A stretch of 27,791 nt of DNA from an uncultured Clostridia bacterium (GTDB taxonomy: Bacteria; Bacillota; Clostridia; Oscillospirales; Ruminococcaceae). Under the pieces are notes generated by a model, which was not told the DNA's origin, did no database searches, and was given only the letters and a program-made list of their open reading frames with translations. Positions 22,933 to 27,791 of the stretch are shown in pieces (the stretch's first letter is position 1; the number at the start of each line of letters is the position of its first letter). The translations under genes were made by a program, and so were the position numbers. The stretch lies in the NCBI GenBank assembly GCA_947632425.1, contig CANRPG010000005.1, positions 1-27,791 on the forward strand, read 5' to 3'.

Positions 22933-23373
22933 ATGAAAACTGTTGAAATTTTCACCGACGGCGCGTGTTCGGGCAACCCCGGGCCGGGCGGCTGGGGCGC
23001 GATACTCAGGTACGGGCAAAACGTGAAAGAGCTATCGGGCGGCAGCGCACAGACCACCAACAACCGCATGGAGCTCACCGCAGTTATAACCGCTCTGGAG
23101 GCGCTGACAGAACCGTGCAAAGTTGTGCTGACAAGCGACAGCAAGTATATAATTGATGCTGTTACCAAAGGTTGGGCAGAAAAATGGCGCAAAAACGGCT
23201 GGATGAGAAGCAATAAAGAAAAAGCGCTGAACCCCGATCTATGGGAAAAGCTGCTGGATCTGCTGGCAGTGCATGACGTAAGCTTTGTATGGGTGAAAGG
23301 TCACGCAGGACACACGGAAAACGAAAGATGCGATGCTCTCGCGGTAGAGCAGTCGAAAAAATATTCTCAATGA
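22933..23373 (+). CDS. rnhA: Ribonuclease HI
   Basis: RNase HI cleaves RNA in RNA-DNA hybrids, removing R-loops and primer RNA. The catalytic acidic residues are all present: Asp9 in IFTDGACSGNPGPGGWG, Glu47 in NNRMELTAV, Asp69 in TSDSKYI and Asp134 in NERCDALA; the catalytic-loop His is in KGHAGHTENE. Length 146 is standard. AAAGGA lies 12 nt upstream of the ATG, and a three-codon ORF (ATG TTT ATT TAA at 22923) overlaps the start. It heads an operon with the EF-Tu-domain-like gene and mnmA. Confidence 0.96.
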   Translation: MKTVEIFTDGACSGNPGPGGWGAILRYGQNVKELSGGSAQTTNNRMELTAVITALEALTEPCKVVLTSDSKYIIDAVTKGWAEKWRKNGWMRSNKEKALNPDLWEKLLDLLAVHDVSFVWVKGHAGHTENERCDALAVEQSKKYSQ

Positions 23374-23392
23374 GAAAATGAGGTCGAAGAAA

Positions 23393-24004
23393 ATGCTTGA
23401 TAAATTTATGAATTTCTTGAAGAATACTTTTACTTACGAAGAAGAAAGCGATGCCGAAACGCCGCCTGTGGTGCAAAGCGCGCCTATTGAAGTAAGGCAG
23501 GCGGAGGAAAGGCAGCCAAGGCGCGAGCGCCCTGCAAGGCAAAGCACACGCTCCCCCGGTGATTTTGTGCCGAGGACGGTGGCTGACCCCGATGATTATT
23601 TTTCGCCCGTTGCCTCGATGACTGCGCAGAAGAAAGAGCAGCCCAAGTATGCGACCGACCCGATAGCCGCCGCAAAACAGCAGGCTGACAACTTCTCGGC
23701 GCTGAGACCTCGCCCCGAGGACAGCCAGTTCAGAATGCTTATCGACAAGGTGGATTACGCAAAGGGCGCAGGGGTGCTGGTGTTCGGAAGTATAGGCGTT
23801 GGCATAGCGCACGTTGACTGCAATGCTCTGATAGTGCACGCGGCAAACAGAACGACCGTAAAGACAAAGGTAATAGCAATAGGCCGCGACGGCAAAAAGG
23901 TAACTACCGCGCCGGCAGGCTCTACCGTGGGGCTGCTGCTTGACAGCAACATAACGCGCAATGACGTTCACGCCGGCGACGTTATAGGAAGCATAAATGT
24001 ATGA
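23393..24004 (+). CDS. Unknown protein with a translation-factor domain-2-like C-terminal barrel
   Basis: The N-terminal half (1-112) is charged and probably disordered (EERQPRRERPARQSTRSP). Residues 113-203 look like the beta-barrel domain 2 of translational GTPases such as EF-Tu: IDKVDYAKGAGVLVFGSIGV, then TKVIAIGRDGKKVTTAPAG, STVGLLLD and DVHAGDVIGSI. There is no GTPase domain, so this is a stand-alone barrel whose ligand is unknown. I prefer the ATG at 23393 because GAGGT (23380-23384) lies 8 nt upstream; an in-frame ATG at 23378 has a poor ribosome site. Its stop overlaps the mnmA start by 4 bp (ATGA), pointing to coupled translation and perhaps a tRNA-related role. Confidence 0.7.
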   Translation: MLDKFMNFLKNTFTYEEESDAETPPVVQSAPIEVRQAEERQPRRERPARQSTRSPGDFVPRTVADPDDYFSPVASMTAQKKEQPKYATDPIAAAKQQADNFSALRPRPEDSQFRMLIDKVDYAKGAGVLVFGSIGVGIAHVDCNALIVHAANRTTVKTKVIAIGRDGKKVTTAPAGSTVGLLLDSNITRNDVHAGDVIGSINV

Positions 24005-25038
24005 ATAATGTAAAGGTTTGCGCTGCGATGAGCGGTGGGGTCGACAGCTCCGTCGCCGCAGCGTTTCTTATTGATAAGGGATATTCGGTAGGCGGCGCGA
24101 TAATGCGGTTGCAAGACAACGACAAAGACATCGAAGATGCGCGCGCGGTTGCGCAAAGGCTCGGTATACGGTTTGACGTTATAGACTGCCGCAGCGAGTT
24201 TGAAAGGTATGTTATTGACAACTTTGTGACGACATACATCGAAGGCGCAACGCCCAACCCGTGCGTTGTATGCAACAGGAAGGTAAAGTTCGGCGTATTT
24301 CTGGACAGGGCGCTAGATCTGGGGTATGACATGATAGCAACAGGGCATTACGCGCGGCTGGAAAACAGCGGCGGCAGGGTGCTTATGAAGAAGGCGCTTG
24401 ACGAGAGCAAAGACCAGAGCTATGTGCTTTACTCTCTTTCGCAGAAGCAGCTGGCGCACGTTATTTTTCCGCTGGGTGAGCAAAACAAAAGCGACGTTCG
24501 CAACGCCGCAAGGAAAGAGCTTTTGCCTGCTGCCGACAGACCCGACAGTCAGGACATTTGTTTTATCAAAGAGGGCGGTCATGCCGAATTTATTGAAAAC
24601 AGAACGGGCAGAACTTTCCCCGAGGGCGAGATAAGGCTGACTGACGGCACACCGCTTGGCAGGCACAAGGGTATAATACGGTACACGGTAGGTCAGCGCA
24701 GGGGGCTTGGCGTTTCATACGGTCGGCCGCTTTTTGTGGTAAGAAAAAACGCCTTGGACAACAGCGTTATCCTTGGCACGCAGGAGGAGCTTTATCGCTC
24801 GTCTCTCGTTGCCGAAGATGTAAATTTCATACCGTTTGATACGCTGACCTCTCCCATTACGGTGACGGCGCGCACCAGATACCGCCAGAAAGAGGCAAAG
24901 GCGGTCATCTCGCCCATAGAGGGCGGCAGGGTGCTCGCTACGTTTGAAACGCCGCAGAAAGCCGTATGCGCAGGGCAGTCGGTGGTGTTCTACGACGGCG
25001 AGTATGTTGTCGGCGGTGGGATAATTGCACAGGAATAG
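24001..25038 (+). CDS. mnmA: tRNA-specific 2-thiouridylase MnmA
   Basis: MnmA adds sulphur to U34 of tRNA-Gln, -Lys and -Glu. The PP-loop SGGVDSS (11-17) binds ATP; the two catalytic cysteines are Cys88 in TPNPCVVCN and Cys187 in SQDICFI. The tRNA-binding block YTVGQRRGLG is present, and length (345) is normal. The ATG overlaps the previous stop by 4 bp. The next 300 bp hold no gene but a dispersed repeat, which may also serve as transcription end. Confidence 0.95.
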   Translation: MNNVKVCAAMSGGVDSSVAAAFLIDKGYSVGGAIMRLQDNDKDIEDARAVAQRLGIRFDVIDCRSEFERYVIDNFVTTYIEGATPNPCVVCNRKVKFGVFLDRALDLGYDMIATGHYARLENSGGRVLMKKALDESKDQSYVLYSLSQKQLAHVIFPLGEQNKSDVRNAARKELLPAADRPDSQDICFIKEGGHAEFIENRTGRTFPEGEIRLTDGTPLGRHKGIIRYTVGQRRGLGVSYGRPLFVVRKNALDNSVILGTQEELYRSSLVAEDVNFIPFDTLTSPITVTARTRYRQKEAKAVISPIEGGRVLATFETPQKAVCAGQSVVFYDGEYVVGGGIIAQE

Positions 25039-25044
25039 TTTTTG

Positions 25045-25230
25045 CTATTAGAGGTTAGAAGTAAGATGTCAGAGGTTAGAAATAGTTTTGCGACTTTTGC
25101 GGCGGCTTTTCATACCTGCGGTTTACAAGAGGCAAGAAGCAAGAAATTGTTTTTTATAGCTTTACGCAAACTTTTTCAAAACGCTCGTCTTGCCTCTTGC
25201 TTCTTGTTATCTTGCTTCTAGCAGCTGAGC
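25045..25230 (+). repeat. Dispersed repeat, copy A
   Basis: The first 39 bp (25045-25083) are identical to 25862-25900 and contain AGAGGTTAGAA twice. A purine-rich arm around 25126-25145 (CAAGAGGCAAGAAGCAAG) pairs imperfectly with the pyrimidine-rich arm at 25188-25220. Together with the second copy at 25862 it brackets the two small genes between. No ORF was seen in it. Confidence 0.75.
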
Positions 25231-25262
25231 GTTCCCTAAATAGTAGCCATATCAAACTTTCC

Positions 25263-25281
25263 GCGTTCCATTATGGAACGC
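25263..25281. repeat. 19-bp palindrome, possible operator
   Basis: GCGTTCCAT (25263-25271) and ATGGAACGC (25273-25281) are perfect 9-bp half-sites around one base. It ends 37 bp before the -35 box of the small-gene operon, a plausible place for a dimeric regulator. Confidence 0.5.
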
Positions 25282-25318
25282 CGCGCTATTGTTCAGTGGC
25301 AGTTGTATCTATACAGTG

Positions 25319-25347
25319 TTGACATTCGCCGCCGTGAGTGGTAAAAT
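25319..25347 (+). promoter_or_regulatory. Promoter of the small two-gene operon
   Basis: TTGACA (25319-25324) and TAAAAT (25342-25347) are separated by 17 bp, about 33 bp before the first ATG. Confidence 0.75.
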
Positions 25348-25379
25348 CAGTACAGTAAGTAATATAAGGAGGCTGTAAA

Positions 25380-25625
25380 ATGGTAAGTATAGATAGTATA
25401 AAAAAGTATAGAAAAGTTTTCAATACTGACAGTTGTGGATATAATGAACCGGGATATGGCGAAGTGCTTGTCATTGACGATACGACCGAAAAGGGATATA
25501 TAAGTACATGGGAAGAGACCGACGAAGAGTTTCTTGACCGCATAGAAAGAAGCCTGAAGGCAGGAAGAAACCTTTTTTATGAGGAATGGCAAGAGCTTAT
25601 TTATGAAGAAGGCGCGATTTATTAA
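25380..25625 (+). CDS. Small acidic protein of unknown function, 81 residues
   Basis: I do not recognise a family. The protein is soluble and acidic, with VLVIDDTTEKGYISTWEETD in the middle and an amphipathic helix, EEFLDRIERSLKAGRNLFYE, near the end. A perfect ribosome site AAGGAGG (25366-25372) lies 7 nt before the ATG and a promoter is present, so it is very likely expressed. The second small gene starts 15 bp after its stop. Both lie between two copies of a dispersed repeat. Paired small genes of this size are often toxin-antitoxin or antirestriction-like, but nothing in the sequence proves that. Confidence 0.7.
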   Translation: MVSIDSIKKYRKVFNTDSCGYNEPGYGEVLVIDDTTEKGYISTWEETDEEFLDRIERSLKAGRNLFYEEWQELIYEEGAIY

Positions 25626-25640
25626 GAAAAGAGGCATGGC

Positions 25641-25832
25641 ATGACAAGCGAAGACATTGAAAAAATGAAAGAACTTGATGAAGCCGCTGAAAAAGCCGGG
25701 GGATTTACCTCTCCCGTTTCGCCTGATGATATTCATTATGACTATCGCGGCATAAGCCGATATTGCAAGGAAAAAGGAATTGAACCCGTTGATATGACTA
25801 TACGCGAGCTCAATAAGTTTATAATAGAATAA
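25641..25832 (+). CDS. Small acidic protein of unknown function, 63 residues
   Basis: I do not recognise a named family. It starts with a charged helix (MTSEDIEKMKELDEAAEKAG), then FTSPVSPDDIHYDYRGISRY and a final helix MTIRELNKFIIE. AGAGG lies upstream of the ATG with usable spacing. It is co-directional with, and 15 bp from, the 81-residue gene and should share its transcript. The compact fold with a conserved-looking YDYRGISRYCKEKGI block suggests a real family rather than a chance ORF. Confidence 0.65.
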   Translation: MTSEDIEKMKELDEAAEKAGGFTSPVSPDDIHYDYRGISRYCKEKGIEPVDMTIRELNKFIIE

Positions 25833-25861
25833 GCCGAAAACCGTCTGAATAAGGCGGTTCT

Positions 25862-26032
25862 CTATTAGAGGTTAGAAGTAAGATGTCAGAGGTTAGAAAT
25901 GCATTTTACAACCTTTGCGTTGACTTTTCGTGCCTGCGGTTCAGAAAGAGACAAGAAGCAAGATGAGCATTTTGAAAATTACGCGCTAAACTTGGAAAGA
26001 GCAATTTCTTGCTTCTTGCCTCTAGCTGCTAG
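25862..26032 (+). repeat. Dispersed repeat, copy B, overlapping the ldhA stop codon
   Basis: The first 39 bp match copy A exactly. The inner arms pair better than in copy A: AGAGACAAGAAGCAAGA (about 25947-25963) with TCTTGCTTCTTGCCTCT (26007-26023), one mismatch. It ends in CTAGCTGCTAG (26022-26032), which contains the TAG stop of ldhA read on the minus strand. Confidence 0.75.
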
Positions 26033-27060
26033 AAGCATCTTTCCGCCCTTTGCTTACGGCAGTTTTCTACGCTGCCGCAGCGGTAGCAAAGCTCATTCGG
26101 GCAGCTGCCGCTTTCAAAAAACTGCGTGATGTTCTTCACAGTAGTTTCTGCTATATTCGCAAGCGCTTCCTCGGTGAGAAACGCTTGGTGCGATGTGACC
26201 AGCACGTTGGGCATGGTTATCAGCCTTGCCAGCGTATCGTCGGCAACGATATGCCCCGAATAATCTTCAAAAAATATATCAGCCTCTTCTTCATAAACAT
26301 CAAGGCACGCAGCCCCTACCCTGCGCTCTTTTATGCCGTCAAGCAGCGCCTCGGCATCTATCAGTGCGCCGCGTGAGGTATTGACGATCACCACGCCTTT
26401 TTTCATCTTCGCTATGCTGTTTTCGTTTATCATATGGTAGCTTTCATCGTTGAGCGGACAGTGCAGCGAGATTATATCGCTTTGCTCAAAAAGCTCATCT
26501 TTTGTGACATATTTTATGCCGCTGCCCTCCGCAGGGAATTTATCATAAGCTATAACGTTCATGCCAAAGCCGCGGCAGATATCCACAAACACTCTGCCGA
26601 TGCGACCCGTGCCCACAACGCCCACCGTTCTGCCGTGCAGCTCAAAGCCGGTGAGACCGTTCAGACTGAAGTTGAAGTCTTTAGTGCGGTCATATGCTTT
26701 GTGTATGCGCCTTATCGAGGTCAGCAGCATTGCCATGGTATGTTCCGCCACCGCATAGGGCGAATAGGCAGGCACGTGCAGCACGTGTATCTTGCCGAAG
26801 CAGTGTTTTACATCAACGTTGTTATAGCCTGCACACCGCAGCGCTATTATTTTTACGCCCATTTCGCAAAGCCTGTCAATAACGGCGCTGTTCACGCTGT
26901 CGTTCACGAACACGCACACGCCCTCGCAGCCGTTTGCAAGCTGTGCGGTATCTTCGCTGAGCTTGGTCTCAAAAAACTTAAAGTCAACGCCGCTTTCTTT
27001 GCCGAATTTTTCAAACGACGGCACATCATACTGTTTAGTATCAAAAAACGCTATCTTCAT
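26029..27060 (-). CDS. ldhA: D-lactate dehydrogenase (D-isomer 2-hydroxyacid dehydrogenase family)
   Basis: It reduces pyruvate to D-lactate with NADH, a fermentative route to regenerate NAD+. The family pattern is complete: RCAGYNNVDV (75-84), the NAD-binding GTGRIG (150-155), NTSRGALIDAEAL with catalytic Arg230, Glu259 in VYEEEAD and His291 in TSHQAF. The spacing R-29-E-32-H equals that of known D-LDHs. After CPNEL the protein continues with a 19-residue end (325-343) rich in cysteine, CYRCGSVENCRKQRAERCF, and the stop lies in a dispersed repeat. AGAGGGG precedes the ATG. Related 2-hydroxyacid dehydrogenases are possible, but the CAGYNNVD block favours D-LDH. Confidence 0.88.
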   Translation of the reverse strand: MKIAFFDTKQYDVPSFEKFGKESGVDFKFFETKLSEDTAQLANGCEGVCVFVNDSVNSAVIDRLCEMGVKIIALRCAGYNNVDVKHCFGKIHVLHVPAYSPYAVAEHTMAMLLTSIRRIHKAYDRTKDFNFSLNGLTGFELHGRTVGVVGTGRIGRVFVDICRGFGMNVIAYDKFPAEGSGIKYVTKDELFEQSDIISLHCPLNDESYHMINENSIAKMKKGVVIVNTSRGALIDAEALLDGIKERRVGAACLDVYEEEADIFFEDYSGHIVADDTLARLITMPNVLVTSHQAFLTEEALANIAETTVKNITQFFESGSCPNELCYRCGSVENCRKQRAERCF

Positions 27061-27112
27061 AAAATGCCCCTCTCTTAGTTTCCTACAAATATTTTAGGCA
27101 GCGTTAGCCGCT

Positions 27113-27791
27113 CTATACATACGAAAGCTCTTTCTCTCGCACTTGTTTCTTTTTACGAACTTTACGACCGCTCACGCGCATTCTTTTGTACACAACAAAG
27201 CTGCTCAGCACCCTGAGCATGGCTGAGAGAGCGAGCATCACAAGTATGATCATCACATAGTATCTGTTTGGTATATTCTTTTCAAAGATAAATTCTAAAA
27301 GACCTTCAAGCCCCACAAACGCACCTATCGAAAAACATATTAAGATATGACCTTTGTAAGAGTTTGACACGAGGTTCACTGCATTGCTCATATCTCCAGT
27401 GGCGATCATATGGAATATCTGCATAAATATATACGCGGCAAGCAGCGAAAGGCTTCTTATCAGAAGATGCTGTTTTGTGCAGAACACGAGTGTCATCGGC
27501 AGGGCGACTATTGCATACTCGGCGAACAAAATATCGCATATCAGCAGTATGGCAGGCGGCAGGAATTTTGCCTTGAATGGCCCACTGACAAGTACCTTAT
27601 ACTTTTTGCTGACATATGTTACCCCCGTGCTGCATAATATCCATATAATGAGCAGGTCAGTCATTGAGCGTATCATAATATATCTTGTCAAAAGCGATAC
27701 GGCTGCCCCCAGCAAAGGCGCGGCTATCATGATCTTCCATTCACCGCAAAAGCGCACCAGCTTTAATACTTCGCCAAAGAAGCCGCTCTGC
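27113..27791 (-). CDS. Multi-pass membrane protein, partial at the window edge
   Basis: The frame is open from the right edge to a TAG at 27113. An internal GTG at 27757 could be a start, but no clear ribosome site precedes it and the upstream codons (reading QSGFFGEVLKL) are plausible protein, so the gene probably begins outside the window. About six hydrophobic segments are visible, for example PLLGAAVSLLTRYIMI, FLPPAILLICDILFAEYAIV, LLAAYIFMQIFHMIA and YVMIILVMLALSAML. The C-terminus is strongly basic (KRMRVSGRKVRKKKQVREKE) and thus cytoplasmic. I do not recognise the family. It lies 52 bp upstream of ldhA on the same strand. Confidence 0.6.
   Translation of the reverse strand, partial: QSGFFGEVLKLVRFCGEWKIMIAAPLLGAAVSLLTRYIMIRSMTDLLIIWILCSTGVTYVSKKYKVLVSGPFKAKFLPPAILLICDILFAEYAIVALPMTLVFCTKQHLLIRSLSLLAAYIFMQIFHMIATGDMSNAVNLVSNSYKGHILICFSIGAFVGLEGLLEFIFEKNIPNRYYVMIILVMLALSAMLRVLSSFVVYKRMRVSGRKVRKKKQVREKELSYV

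Noticed and set aside
22923..22934. Three-codon leader ORF overlapping the rnhA start
   Set aside because: The AAAGGA is too close to this ATG for good initiation; probably chance, although it could slightly affect rnhA translation.
23162..23971. 269-residue minus-strand ORF
   Set aside because: Shadow of rnhA and the EF-Tu-domain-like gene, which have clear motifs and ribosome sites on the other strand.

Overview
The window looks like chromosome from an anaerobic, low-to-medium GC member of the Clostridia, most likely the Ruminococcus/Oscillospiraceae group. This rests on the AddAB pair in place of RecBCD, strong AGGAGG ribosome sites, near-perfect TTGACA-17-TATAAT promoters, CCA-encoding tRNA genes, a fermentative D-lactate dehydrogenase and general protein character. 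No rRNA, phage, transposase or CRISPR array was seen.

Left edge (1-4300) is an AT-rich toxin-antitoxin-like island. It starts with a compact type I module: a 25-residue hydrophobic peptide on the minus strand and a convergent antisense RNA of about 100 nt. Next comes a minus-strand operon, in transcription order: a HipA-like kinase, a second HipA-like kinase, a MntA-type nucleotidyltransferase and a HEPN protein. The HEPN protein and one kinase end in the same 15-residue tail (SDVLDLTQEQS-S/C-GRK). The other kinase has the same tail coded in frame just after a TAG stop. The tail and an adjoining hairpin form a repeated DNA module.

4300-10000: an orphan prepilin, mscL, two tandem tRNA-Gln genes (TTG and CTG), a DUF4236 membrane protein with rmuC, and an AI-2E family permease overlapping tadA.

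10000-21000: DNA repair and recombination: a PcrA/UvrD helicase, then addB-addA. Between them lies a tandem array of three small RNA genes on the minus strand. Each has its own consensus promoter, a long closing stem supported by compensatory changes and a variable apical loop. A flavin reductase-like gene and a 75-codon small ORF follow.

21000-27791: a GNAT acetyltransferase translationally overlapped with a membrane protein that looks like a catalytically dead SipW-type signal peptidase; an rnhA / EF-Tu-domain-2-like / mnmA operon; a two-gene small-protein operon flanked by two copies of a dispersed repeat; a D-lactate dehydrogenase whose stop codon lies inside one repeat copy; and a membrane protein running off the right edge.

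Strongest candidates for undescribed biology: the C-terminal tag module shared across the toxin-like island, and the three-copy small RNA array at 12541-12930. All calls come from reading the sequence; no database search was possible.
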